From contig NW_002476027.1 of assembly GCF_000189635.1 (NCBI RefSeq), forward strand, positions 124,001 to 188,000: a stretch of 64,000 nucleotides of DNA, written 5' to 3'. Below the pieces are notes generated by a model. That model saw only the letters and a program-made list of their open reading frames with translations, was not told the DNA's origin and did not search any database. Origin of the DNA: Tetrahymena thermophila SB210. Lineage: Eukaryota > Ciliophora > Oligohymenophorea > Hymenostomatida > Tetrahymenidae. The number at the start of each line of letters is the position of its first letter. Position 1 is the stretch's first letter. Both the position numbers and the translations under genes were made by a program. Shown here one piece after another: positions 1 to 13,800 of the stretch.

Positions 1-769
1 CTTATAGCCAAGAGTTTATAGGTAAGTGAGACCTATTGATAAAATTAAAAGAGAAGTAATTAAGACTACTGATGGTTAATTAATACCTTTTGAATCTGTA
101 ATCGAAAGAAGATCTGTAGAAATTATGCACCAAAGAGATTTTCTTGTTAAACCAAGCTTAATACCTAATATTCAGGGAGAGTTAGAGATAGTTCATGACG
201 TATTTAGCTATGATCGCTCCTTTATTGTTGAGTAAAATCCTATAACTAAATCAGAAATCTTGCATGAATATCCCATACATTTAAACGAAGATTAATTTTT
301 TGATTTCCTTTTTTAAACTGGCATTGATGTTAAGCGTATGGATTATTTTATATAATAACCTGCTTAGCAGTTTAATTAGACAATTAAGACTGCTGAATTT
401 GCTTAATAATATATGGATCCATAAGCTTACCAATTTTATTAGCAACTTTAGTAATAATAGGAAATGCAAAATTAAAATATTCTATCATCCTCCACTTTAA
501 ATAATATTCCTAATAGAACAAAACAAAAAAAAACTACCAAAAAAGCGAATCAATAACATGATTAAACTTAAACATTTGACTATGAAAGAAAGAGAAAAGA
601 AGAATTAAAGAAATACTTCACAGAAGATTAACAAACACAAAAAATACAAAGGAATTCAAACAATTATTAAGAAATTTTTGATTACAATGAATCTAAAATA
701 AATATAGCTTATCCAAAAGAATCCTAAATATCGTTTGATTAAGAGATTGGATAGATAAAAAATTTATGA
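1..769 (+). CDS. 3' end of an unrecognised Gln-rich protein gene (partial)
   Basis: One frame, with codons starting at position 2, is open from the window edge to a TGA at 767-769 when TAA and TAG are read as Gln; many such codons are in frame. The visible 255 residues begin with a mixed, ordered-looking part (about residues 1-85, with charged and hydrophobic residues such as IQGELEIVHDVFSYDRSF) followed by a Gln-rich stretch (QQP, QQLQQQQ) and a Lys/Glu-rich tail. The start and any 5' exons lie outside the window. I do not recognise a domain. No intron is needed in the visible part. Confidence 0.8.
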
Positions 770-792
770 TTGAATGAATGAATGAATGCATT
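768..792. repeat. (TGAA)n simple repeat
   Basis: Short run of about five TGAA units immediately after the stop codon of the first gene. It is one of many tetranucleotide runs in the spacers of this window. Confidence 0.8.
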
Positions 793-1531
793 ACTTTGAA
801 TTTAAGAGTATTTAATAGAAAATCCTCATAAATAAATAAATAAACAAATATAACAAAGCATAAATTTTGAGAAATGAATTAGTAATATTAATCTTTGCTA
901 AAAAGAAAAATGAAATAAGTAAGATAAGGCCAACAGAAAATAAAGAAAGTAAAAATATATTATATATAATCTACTATTATTTTGAAATACTGCTGCTGAT
1001 TAAGTTTATATTAATATATATATTACATGCATGTTGATATTAATGAATTGCATTTTTATACTATTTTAAATAATGTAGAATCAAAATATATTTCATTTTT
1101 TTGATAAATAAATATATTTAAAATAATAATGTAGGATAAATGAGTTTTTATAGAAATTATAAAGTTAGTTAGTAAGTTATTATCATTTTTATTTATTCTG
1201 ACTGAATTAATTAAAATTATTTCAACTTTATTTAGTGATTATTTTAAATTTATTGATAGATATTTACCTAAAATGGCAAAGAATTAATGGATAAATAAGT
1301 TTTAATAGAAATTAAAAAGTTGCTATTTTTATAATTAATTTTCTGTCTGAGCAAATGAAAAATAGATGAATGAGTCCTCATAGTAATTAAAAAGTTATTT
1401 ATTATTATAATTTGTTTATTCTGTCTGAATAAATTAAAATTATTTTAATTTGATTTAAAAATTAATTATATATTATTTAAAGGCTAAATATCAATGATTT
1501 ATTGATATTTTTTATATTGCCTCTAACTAAA
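770..1531. other. Intergenic spacer, convergent 3' ends
   Basis: Very AT-rich spacer between two convergent genes. Apart from the tetranucleotide run at its left edge and a degenerate tandem repeat (1135-1460) I see no coding frame or RNA gene. Confidence 0.7.
1135..1460. repeat. Degenerate tandem repeat, about three copies
   Basis: Three diverged copies begin near 1135, 1288 and 1366. The core is GATAAATGAGTTTTAATAG followed by AAATTAAAAAGTT and, 25-30 nt later, TTTATTCTGTCTGAATAAATT. Copy lengths differ and all copies have indels, so the array is old. No coding potential. Confidence 0.6.
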
Positions 1532-4002
1532 TCATTTTTTTTTATGAGTAGGATTAGCTGATTAAGAATTTTCTGATTTTAACTTTGAATCAGGTCTTGA
1601 TTAGAAAAATTTTTAATACTCTCTTTCAATCCATTCATAAAACTCAGGATTATTTTTCATGTTTTATTCCCATTTGCTTCCTTTGAATTTTTTATTTTGT
1701 TCTATCATTTTTTCAAATAGAAAGTAAGCAAATTTTCTTAATACTAGATTAATTATAGAATCAGGTACAAGTTTTAAGTGTGCATCCATATTGCATACAG
1801 AGTATAATTGGAGTTTAGTTTCAGATAAAGGTTTGAAGACAAATGTAAAAAAAGGAATGTCTACTCGAACACATTTAGAAGCAGTTGGAACATCTACCCC
1901 TGTTTCTTTTTAGCATTCTATATCTTTATCTATAGAACGTGCCATTATTATAATAGAACCATCTTTATGCAATCTATTAACACCAATCCCATGAATAAAA
2001 ACTTCTCTATCTGAAATAAATGGAACATCCATTTTCAAATAAACTACTTTACAAGCTTTATCAACTGTTTTTAAGTTTTTTCCAACTTTACAAAAAGGAA
2101 ACCACATTTAATAAAGCTCAATTTCATATACTATAGATATTAGCACTTTTATATTCATCTCCATTTCTTCGCACTCCATTCTTAAAGCCAGTAGCTTTGA
2201 ATTAGGAATTTTTTTATATTAGATGCTCATTCCATGCTTAGTCTTCTCTTATTACCATCCCTCTTTAAATAAAAAAAAATATTTCATTAATATTTAATGG
2301 TAAAATAATTAGTAATTATTTATCAAACATGCATTTAATAACAACTTAAATCACCTTTTTCTTCTATATAACTTGTGGTTAGAATTAGTTATTAATAGAT
2401 TCTTTAATAGTAATCAAGCTCTTTGCCTATTTTATTTTCAAAATCTATTACGGTATTTTTTAATACTGCTTGCTCTTAAAATTATAACTTGAAATCATCC
2501 ATTTTTTTGATAAGTTTAATTCTCTCTTATTCCACGTCATCTAAATATTTATCATCAAACAATTATTTAATTCTCTCAAAATCGTTTTATAGACTTTATT
2601 CTATGCTCTTTTAATTCAGTTGTGGTTACTTATTTTCCAATTAGATATTTTATGATTAAGCAGATTAATGATTTTCACTTATTTCATTTTCTTCTTCAAC
2701 TATCTTAGTGCTTTTTACTTAAATATCTTATTCTTATGATAAAATGTTTTGTTTAACTTATTTTTAAAATATATTATTGTTTGTTTGAATTTTTTCTTCA
2801 TTCTAGTGTGCTTCATCTTTTTCTTAAGTTTTATCATGAAATAAAGCTGAGTCATTTGATTATGGTTTTTCAATTTACTATGCTGAAATATTTGATTAAA
2901 TTTTATCATTTAATTAAGTTTAATTGCCATTAAAAAGCATGGTATTAATGCTATTTTATTATTTACTTTCAATAACCTAAAAAAGATCAATTTTTGGATT
3001 TTATGATTCAATTTGATTTAGATTTTAAGTTTCTATTATATTCTGTTTCTAATACTACTAAATCAATTCGCTGTTTATATTATCAGTTTAAATTTATGTT
3101 TGAATATCAGTTAAATTCGTTTGAATAGATTATTTATAAATTGTAAAAGAATTTAGTTTTATGTCAATGCTTTTTGGTTTATTTATTACTAAATCTTCAT
3201 TTTCAATATAAGTACTGCTTGCTGTAATTTGAGAATCATTAGCATCCTGATCTTATGAGTTATTTTAATATTTATAATTACTTTTATAGTCACTTAAATT
3301 TATTTAAATATATTAACCGTTGTTTGTAGTAATATTTTATTAAAGATTTTCACTTGACTAAAATCTTGATTAAGCTTGTTTTACATTTATTTAATTGACT
3401 TAGTTGGTATAAAGATTTTATTAACCACCACTGATTGATAATTAGGAATAGTTTTTTCTATGAGAGTTAGGCTAAAGATATTATTAGTAGTCAGTTTCAG
3501 TTTGAATATTAGACTAGCTTGCTTTAGCAAAAGACTTCTATTTTACTTATTGATACTAATCGTTCCCTTTTTTCTTAACTGCGTCAATTTAGGAACTTGA
3601 TAAATCGTATTTACTATCTGCAAAAACATCACTTTGTTCTTCATAATTTTCGTTTATCAGTTATAAAAGATGATTTATATCATTACATAAATAGCTCAGT
3701 ATTTCTAATTATGATTCAGTAGTCGGTTCTATTTTTTAAGCAAAAAACTTATCTAACTTTTCTTTAATTTATTCAAATTAAGACCTAGCTAATTATTTGT
3801 TTATTTATTTCTACGACACACTCGTTTAAAGCCTGTTTAAAGCTTTACGAATAAGCTAACAATCATGATTCAAATTTGCAGTCAACTCAAATCTAAGTGC
3901 ATCAAGATATTAAAAACTCATTTTAGCTGCATTTGATTCATCTTCTTCATGTATAACATCCATTCGAAGTGAATCCTCTACTTAAATATTGCAGTTTTAC
4001 AT
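1532..4002 (-). CDS. START-domain lipid-binding protein
   Basis: Two exons, 2355-4002 and 1532-2262, separated by a 92-nt GT...AG intron (2263-2354) with matching phase, give about 792 residues. Residues 1 to about 540 are charged, Gln-rich and partly coiled-coil-like. The last 240 residues read as a START-type domain, the fold that binds a lipid in a hydrophobic pocket: GWQQEKTKHGMSIQYKKIP, the typical LYQMWFPFCK strand, then KCVRVDIPFFTFVFKP, and a C-terminal helix with LVLRKFAYFLFEKM. Family membership is inferred from this pattern; the ligand is unknown. The start at 4002 is the first ATG in the long frame, but the frame stays open upstream and a possible 29-nt intron ends just before it, so an extra 5' exon cannot be excluded. 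The TGA at 1532-1534 ends it. Confidence 0.8.
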
Positions 4003-4815
4003 TTCTAAGGAAACTCCCTAATCTATAACAGTCTAAAAAATGTAAATAAAATATTTAATACCTATATTTTTTAATATTAAGATTGTTTTCTTTTATTAAA
4101 AATGTATGAAGCTATTATTTGCTTGCTTGCTTATTGAATGAGTTTGAGTTATTCTGCTTTAAAACTATTTAAATTATTTGTATTTATTTGTTCTTAAGTG
4201 TAATTTATAATTGATTTATTAGAAGTTAATAATTGTTTTTTGAAATGAAGCATAATTAAGTAGATTAAATGATAAATCAGTCAAATAAAACTAATAAATT
4301 AATTTGTTTTTATATCTTTAGCTTACATTTTTAAAACAAGTATTTTAAGATAACGATAAAATTAAATTTATTTCTTGAATATTATGATTATAAAAGTTTA
4401 TTTAATAAATTTTAAAGCTTTTCTTTTGACTTTCTGGAGTATTTTAAAATCTAAATCTACATATCAAAATTTATTTCGCATACAATTAAAAGATGATGCG
4501 ATAAATATAGTAAAAAATTTTAATATTAAAATTTATTTTTAGAATTATGAAATTTCTTGTTTAAATTATTTTTTTATTTAAATCTATTTTTTTGTTTTTA
4601 TTATATTTTTAATTTAATAATGAATGGAAAAGAAAGATAATAAAATATTTTAAATTTTTGTTATTTTTTATTAACAATTATAATTTAAAGAAATACTTGA
4701 TATAAATGCCAATAAAAAAATTAATTATTAAGTTTTTTTATACAAAATTCATTAATGGCTTTAAAATAAAATAATTTCTTATAAATTCAATTATGATAGC
4801 TTGAATTTATCATCT
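4003..4815. other. Intergenic spacer
   Basis: About 0.8 kb of A/T-rich DNA between two minus-strand genes. It should hold the START gene's promoter and the 3' end of the giant gene upstream. A short TTGC run lies near 4117-4135. No gene seen. Confidence 0.65.
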
Positions 4816-7800
4816 TCAAAGCTATGAAGTATTTAATGAAACAATAATTCTATTTTTATATGCTAAGTAGAGTCGTTCTCCAACTTCCTTAAATAACGAA
4901 TTTTCTATCATTTTACTAGCATAAGGAATTAAATATTCAATTTGATATAAGTCGTACGACTTATTAAATTCCTAACAATTTTCTAAATTTTAAGTAGAAA
5001 ATATAATTTTTTGATATTTTTCATTAAATATGATTGATAAGAAAATTTATGGCTTGAAAGTTAATAATTTTCTGTAAAGTATGATGTAGTTTTTAGCAAG
5101 AGAGTTTTCTACTATTCCCATATTTAGATTTGAATTCGTTTTGATTCTAGGTTTCTGTCTCTTATCTCTCTTAATTAAATTCGTTTCAATTACTTTTAAG
5201 TTATTGCTATAGATTTGGATATTATCTTTATTTTCGTGGTTTTAATTATCAAAAGCTAACTAATCATTTTTAGGTTAAGAATTATTTTATTGATAAATCT
5301 GGTTGCTTTCTTAAATATTTTTTATTTATGGGTTTCTAGTTTTATATTTTGAGTGGATTCCTCCTGCAGTCTTTTAATTTTGTTAGAATGTAATTAGATT
5401 TTAACTGAAATCGTCTCCTGATTAGTTAATTTATTTATTGCTAAGAAATGATGTGTTGTTGACTGAAGCAGCATAATATGGTTAATTAGAATTATCTTTC
5501 TGCTTTTATGTGAGTATATTTTGATAATTTTACTCGTTATCAGCTTAATTTAATGTAAATACTAAAGGAATACTTATTTAGTTTTCTTGTTATTTTGTTA
5601 AATTTTTTTCTTTTGGATTATAATTAATTGGACTATATTTATCGTCAATAACTAAACTATTATCTTTTAAATTCTAGTTTAAATATGAATTCAAGTTCAA
5701 ATTTAATGTTTTTAGTAGGACATCTTTTTATGATACAGGTGTATTTACTTAATGTTGATTATGGTAAATTTATTATTGAGAATTTATGTTGAGTGAAACA
5801 GGTGTAAAAATAGAGTTATTCATATTTGGAATTTCATTTAAAAAGTTTTCATTTTCTTACAAGAAAGATGGCTTGTTTCTTACAATAAGATTTACTGGTT
5901 TGTTATGAGGAGTTATTTTACTGATAGAATTGTAGCTTATTGACTTTGATATTAAACTGTGAATCATTTGATTTGATTGTTTTTTCTATGAGAATTGCAT
6001 ATGATCTTACATAAAAAGTATTTAGTAATTACTTTAAATCTTTTCTGAAATGTAAGTTATAGCATCAAAAATTTTTGATTGAGTTATTTCCAAAGAATTA
6101 AGAATTTCATCAATTGAGTATTTATCTTTGAGATTTTGGTGATTACCTTGGTATTTGATGTAGTAGGTATCCTTTTCTTTTTCTAGAATAGGCTCATCAT
6201 TATGATTACCAGTTACATTTTAACTTTCTGAAGTGTCTTATTGATTTTATATTTTATACTGAAGCTTGGATTTATTTTTTTTATGCAGAAGTTTGAGATC
6301 TTCCAAAAGAATATTCAAATTTTCTGTGTAATAAGTGTAAAGAGTATTTTGGAGATTGATCTTCTCATTGTATTAATTTACTTTATTGAAGAAATTAATT
6401 TTTATGAATAGCACATACTCTCCAGTATTCGAATAATGAATATTTTTAAAAGGATCTGATATTTTATTCGAATTTTTTTTATTTAAATTTTCTAAAAAGA
6501 CTTCAAAAAGAATGCTATCGTTATTATGAACTCTAATAACTCTATCAAAGATTTGCTCATGAAGAACGCTATAGTAGTTATCCATTTAGAATATTTGTAT
6601 ATTTTATAAATTTTTTTTCACTTTTATTTATTGAGCTATTTAATTCCACATCTGTTTTCGTTAAAAAGAATTAATTTACATTTAAAGTATAAATAAAATC
6701 TAAATTGATTACATAATAAAGCATTTAATTGTCTTTTTATAAAGCTGGATTAACTAATTGACAAAAAAGTCTTGGGTCGATCTCTCCTCCTTCTTCCTAA
6801 TTAAATGATTAAGAAAGCTAGTTTTCATTTATAGCTTCTTCAAATTCTTTGTAGTTTTTGTATTGTAAGCTATTTATTTCACTAGGATATTTGAGAATCT
6901 TGTAAATAAATTCAATAGTAAATTGTCTTATATTCTATTCGTATATGAAAGTAGAGTATTTTCTTGCTGATATTGGAAAATATATTTGAATTTAATAGTA
7001 ATCTAAGTATTAGTATTGCTTAATAGTTAAAATGCAAAATTGGCCCTATATTTTGCTAACACCTTTATAAATTACTTTCATATAGTTCATTTCAACCTTC
7101 ATAGCGCTAAGAGGACTAAGAGAAAACTTACTGCCCATTTAAAAATTTTTCTATAAAAAATAAAATTTAAAAAATTCATATAAGAAATTTTTTCATTTTA
7201 TAAGAAATTTTAATTATTTTCTTTAGATTTTATAAATAAAGAAAAATATTTTTTAAGAAATAAAGTAAAAAAATTCAAATCAAATCAAAGAATGAATTCA
7301 AATTACTTCTTCAGAAAAAGAATTTATTAAGATTAGCCTCTTAAGATAATTGTTGAATGGATAAAAGGATTTTAAAGGTAATATGAATTTACTGTAATGC
7401 TCATAAGGGATTTTTTATACTTTTTTCATAATTGTTAAACTGATTTAAAGAAGCTGGTTAGCACTGAAAATGTTGTCGTGATTAACTTAGCTTTTAAATA
7501 TCACTTCAATATCTCCTTAGCTTAAGAGTAATTTGTATGATACAGTTTTTTATTTTTTAAAATACGAGATTTTAAGTAAAATATAGAAAATTGGCATAAT
7601 ATTGAGATTATTTCTTGAGTGGAACAAAGTCGATTCCACAATATATTTTTAATTTTATATTTTAAAAAAAAACTATGTCTAAATGGTTTCAAAATAAACT
7701 TTTTTGATGTTTTCTGAAACTGAGTTAATGTGCTAGTTAATTAGCATCAAATTTAAATGGTTTGATAATAATTTTAACCCTTCTTATGTTTCTTTTGCAT

Positions 7801-10800
7801 TAAAATCAATTTATAATCTATTCACATAAGTAAAAGAAGTAAGTAATTCCACAGTTTTTTAGTTAAATATTTCTATAAAAGTTGAGGGCTAAGAATCTTA
7901 TGGAAGTGATTTTTTATAAAAAGATAACACCTTTTACTAAATACCATTAATTTCTCTTGTTTTTTAAAACAACTTTTACATTAGAAAATTTTAAATGTAT
8001 TTGTGCTAAAAGTCGTTAAACTCCGATTTAAATAATATACTATTTAATATTTTATCTATTATGTATGGATGTTTGAATGTCATGATATATTTTTTATTTT
8101 ACTTTTATATATTTTTAAAAGTAGCAAACATAACTAGCCTTTCTTCTTATAGGATATCTAGCTTTTCAGAAAGTATTAATTCAAATTTTTTAAATTTAAA
8201 ATAGCAATCTTAGGTTTCTAAGTAGATATATTTGTTTCCTTACTGCGTATAAAGAGTGTTGTAGCCTCTTAATATTTAAAAATATTTACTATTCATTAAC
8301 TAAGAGTCAAACTGATGTTCTTAATATCTTAAGTGATATTCCCTATATGCTTATTCAAACTACTCTTTTACAACAGTGACTTTTTTTTCTGCATGGTTTT
8401 TCATTTTCTTTTTAGAATTGATTAACTTACTTTTTAAATCATAAAATTTAATATTTAATATATAAAACAGCTAGCTAATATTGTATTTTACAGATGGTAT
8501 TCTATATTGGAGTTTTGTTTAATTTGCTAGATTCTTTTATTTAGTCTCATATTTCGCTTTTCTTGCATGAATGTAGAACTCTTCATAATATTAAGATTAG
8601 CTTTTATGTCTTCTTCAGGATTTTTTATGTTGATGATACTCATCAAATCTTGCAAAGAATTATCAAATGCTACAGCATACATCATGCTTTATATCGAAGT
8701 ATAATTTACATTTTTATTTTGCAAATATTTTTCCTTCTTTTTATCTAGCGTTTGTTCATAAATATTTTACTAGAAATATAAAATTTTTGCTTCTGACTAT
8801 TCAAAATAAATGAGTCGTTTTACATTTTTCCTAATTTAATCTAATTAACTTTTGTTGAATCCAAAGCAATCTCTAAAATTCTAATACTAAAAGTTTTTTA
8901 TATTATTATTTAAGAACCACCTAATAAAGGTTTTAAAAGAAAGAACCAGCTAGCTCTACCAATTATTATTTCTCTTACGAATGATCTCATTAAATTTAAT
9001 AATAAATCTAATTTAAAACATTTTGAATAAAAAATGGTAAAATATAATAGAAAAATAAATTTACCTGGAATTATTATTAGCAATCATTTTTGTGAAATAC
9101 TTTCCCATGAAATACTCATCATAATTATAAATAATTTGGCATAAAAGATAATTTTTTTAGTATTTGAGAATTCCTTTGAATAATATTTAGTTGTTTAAAA
9201 AAGGATTCGCAGTTGATTTGATCTGATTGTATCTTACTTATTAATAATCGCCATTAACTACGTAATCTTCAAAATATTCTTTCCAGTCTTATTTTTTCTG
9301 TCTCATTTGATTTTTTTATGCATTTTTAAAAATATTAAATGAGTCTATTTTTTAATATAAATTTTTAATTTTCTAATAAAGATTAAAAAAAAAATTTTAC
9401 TCCCACTGCTTAGGAGTGGCTTACTTAAATTAATTGAATCTTCACCATATTTTGTAAGAGTGTCAATTTAATCTTACTACTCTTCTATCCTAATTTATGA
9501 ATTAAATTTTAAGTTTTTTTGAATATGTCTATTTAAATTACTCTTTAGTAGGTTGTTTTTGAGTTTAATTTTCAAAATCAAGCTGATTTTCAAAAACTTT
9601 TGATAAAAGAATAGAGTTTGTTTATTTATCTGACTGAGATTAATTTGATAAAGCTGGAATATGTTAACTATTTATTTAATATTTTTCTGATTACTCTGAA
9701 TGAATTTATTCTTTAATGTTTAAATTCTGACTTGAATTATTATTAAAGTCTTTAGTTAATATTTATGCATTTATATCATTTTTTTATTCAATGAGATCCA
9801 ATTTATTATTTTGCTTTATAAGGTAACTTTAACTACTCATATTATAATTTGGATTAAAAGATAAATATGAAATGCTTTTACTATTTTATTCTGTCTTAGA
9901 TTAAAATTTATTGAACAATGAAGCTGATTTAATTCTAATAAAATCAAAATTTTAATCATTTTAAATTGAATTATTTTTCTTTTTGTATTAATCTGCATCT
10001 TTTTCATTTTAGCTTTGCTATTACTAGCTATTTATAACTTGAGAATCTGTCTTTTTTAAAGTAAAGGAACTAATAGCTTTTTAAGGAGAGTCAACCTTAT
10101 TTTTTAATTTTTCAGTTTTATTTGTATCCCTTTTTTTACTTTACTAAGATTCCATATTTAAACTTATCATCTCTTTCCTTGAAAGTGCATGGAGACTCAA
10201 GCTAGCTTTTGAATTCATACTAGACTGCATATTATTTATTGTAACAGTTGGTGAATGTTCTGATTCTTTATCAATCAATAAAGTTTGTTTAGCATTTTAA
10301 GAATTATGAAACTACTAAAACTCTAAGTAAGATTGCTTTTCTTTTTATTCCAAATCTTTTTAGAAGAACAAGCTTTACTTTCTTTATATGCCTTTAATTT
10401 TAGGTAAATAGCTCAGTTCTTCATAAGTGGAAGCGTTTTTATATTAAAATGCAGCTGTAGCTGTGTAACTCTTTTTAACCTGAATTAAAAATGTATTTAA
10501 TTTTATTAATGTTTATAAAAGTTATTTTTTTTAATTACATATTAAGGAGTTTAAGAGCAGACAACTTTTCTTCTCTATTAATATCTAGCAATCTTGTATA
10601 ATTTGAAGATTTGCAAATTCTATTTTGTTATTTATATTTTATCAATATAATCTTAATTAGTACATAAAACTAATGTTTCTCCAATTAATTTAATTTATGG
10701 CACTAATAAGCCTAATAAAAGATTAACCAATTTTAAATGAACTATTATGTTTTTTCTAGAGCTATCTAAATTTAAAAATTCTTGTTAATTTATTAAATTC

Positions 10801-13800
10801 TAATACTTTTTGTCAATAAATATTTATATTTGGTTTTATTCATTAAATTTAAAATAGTCATCTCCGAATTCTGACTACTGTTTGGCCTTAATGCTTGAAT
10901 ATAATTATTTATTTTCACATTCAATGTATTATAAAATTATTTAATAAAACCACTCATTTAATGTTTACATACCACTATAATTATACATTTTAGCATTTAA
11001 TCCTTTTAGAGAAAAATTGATGAAATTCGAGAATCCTCTCGAGCTCGATAACTTTAAACAAAAATTTATGTCAAACTTCCTTGAATCATTCTTACATAAC
11101 CTGATATTTTAATGTAATTCTTTCAATTTCCAGAGTGAAAGATGTTCGAATTTTAATGGTCTTTTTTTAAATTATTATGATTCTTTAACAACTATCAAAA
11201 TATAAGAAATTATTATTTATACCTATAAAAGCTAATTGGAATAAATGGCAATTTCTAAACTAGCTAAATAAAATTATCTTTTTAAAAAACTCTTTCAGAA
11301 CTGAGAATATTTTTTGCATTCTAAGATTAGCTAGCTAGAAGTTTAGGAGAGTTTTGATAAAATCTTTCAGAGTTTTAAAATGTATTGTTAGAATTTATTT
11401 GTTTTTCTTGTAATTCAATATCTTAACTACTATTTTAATCTAATGACTAATTTGATTCGACTTACCTAAAACCATTACTTATTTTATTGCTATTATCAAT
11501 TTATGATTTCTGAGAAACTGATATGAGTAGCTGGTTGGAAGTTGCTTTGTTTAAATCTGAAATTTTGAATTTCATAACTTAATTATTAATATTTAATAAT
11601 GTTAAAAATAATTTTATTATTTTCTAGTAAATAATTAATTTTCTAATTTATTACTTCCAGTTTGTGTATTTTGTCTTTTATTTTTTCTGAATATGCTCTA
11701 TTTAAGCTAATTTTTACTTAACAACTTTCTAAAATAGAAAATAAGAAATTCAAATGGCTATATTTAGTTTTAAATATTTACATCTTTACAAAAGTTTATA
11801 TGATTCTTGCTGCTCTGTCGTAAATAATAAACTTATTTACTTCATCAAACAAATCAACATTATTGCTATTTTCCTAATATTAATTGGAAAATTAAAAGAA
11901 AAATCAAAAATTTAAAAGTTAACTAAGAAAAATTTTTTACTTTATAGGATTTAGTTTAAATTATTTAAAGACTTGTAGAATGATCGTCTTCTGTCTACTT
12001 TTTTTAAACTGATCTGTGAGAACTTTAAGAACTGAGCATAGTATTTTTCTTTTGATAATTCTTAATGCATGGAGAAAGAAGTGAACTATTTTGATAATTT
12101 TTTTGCAGTTTATTATTGACAAAATTAGAAACACTACCTATCTTTTATTTTAACTGAGGTATATATTGCTATGAAATTTAGTCTTACTCTTCAATTTTAT
12201 TTTGAGATTTCTTATCACTATCTGCAGAGCTTTTTCTATCAAATTAATATTAACTTATTTACATTTAAGAATGATCGTTTAAATTTCCAGTTGCTTAATT
12301 GCAAAATGAATATTAAAAGCCATGTTTGAACTAGGGTGAGTTCACTTCAACTTTTTAATTTTAAAATTAAGAATCTTTCTTTTTTTGTGTAAGAGTGTTT
12401 TAATCATTCATAATTTATCTTGTCATTGATCTCCAAAGAAGCCTTTTAGAATCTGAAATAGAATTCCCTAATTTTTAATTTAAATTCTAGCTGATGTTCT
12501 AACTTTTAGGTATTATGGATTATTTTAGGCTAGATTACTCTTATGTTTATAGCTTTAAAATTTAATCATCATTTTGAGTTTTTGAACTTATTATGCTTTT
12601 CCTACTAAGGTTTAAAGCTATTTAATTATTTTAATCTGTTACAATAATAGATTTTTTTTTACCCATAGACTTAGATTTACTTCTTATGTTAAGATTTTAA
12701 TACTCTTCCTTTTAATTATCATGCTATTATTCAATTTCCCATTATATTCTAAATATAGAACTTTTTCTTGCCTTTCTTCTTATTTCCACTTAATCAGAAT
12801 GTTATTGTTATTCTTACTATTTATTTTAATCTTAACTTTTAGTATTAATTTATTTGCTGTTAATTTCAATTATTTAAGCTTAAATTTAATTATTGTTTCT
12901 GTTTTATGAGCGTGGACGCTTCAACAAAACATTATCTTATTGAACTTTAAGACTGAATAATTAATTAGTAGATTAATTTTGATGAGTAGTGGAAGGGATC
13001 ATACCTTTCATATCCATAAGTTGGCATGCTAAATTTTTTAGGCTTGTTTTTTAATTCTTTTATTCCTATTTTTTATTTGAGATATTTTCATCAACTTAAC
13101 GAAGTTTTTTATATTTTTCCAATTAAGCTTTAATTTAACCTTCTTAAAATGATTTTGAGGATGTTCGTACCTGCATTGAATTTTATTTAACTCTGATTAC
13201 TTCTAAAGATTTATCTATTTATATTGATTCTTACTTTTCTAATTTAATTTAAGAATGAATGTCATCTCCAATAATTCTATCTTCTGTAATCAGTTTTTCG
13301 TTCGGCAAATTTGAACTATTTAATGAAGATAGCATGAAATTGTGAGCCATTTTTATAAGGCTGCTAGTAGGAGAGCTGTTTGCACTGGATGTTTGTAACC
13401 TAGTAACATCTTTTCCAGAATGCTATTTTTCAAGCTAAATTCTTGTTTAACTTTGCTATTTTTATAATAAATTATTTTTTGGAATTGTCTCCACTGTTTT
13501 TACATTACAATAATCTTTTGGATTTAGGCTTTTATTATTAATTTTTAGCTTCTCAATTTCATCATTATATATTGTTTTTTAAAATAAATCATTTTGCTTT
13601 AGAAATGCATCTTCACCAATAGTATTTTCTGATAAATAATTCTTTTAATTAGTTGAATTTAATTTTTATGGTTTTTATTAATTATTTTAAATATCATTTT
13701 ATATAAAAAATTCATCATCTATATAGGATTTTTAACTTTTTTCTCTTTAAATTTAAAACTTCTCCTATTATAATTCATTTGATTCTGCATTCTGATTTTT

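Noticed and set aside
12721-12909. Plus-strand hydrophobic frame
   Set aside because: Lies inside the 2.5-kb minus-strand exon of giant gene B and mirrors Gln/Lys/Asn codons.
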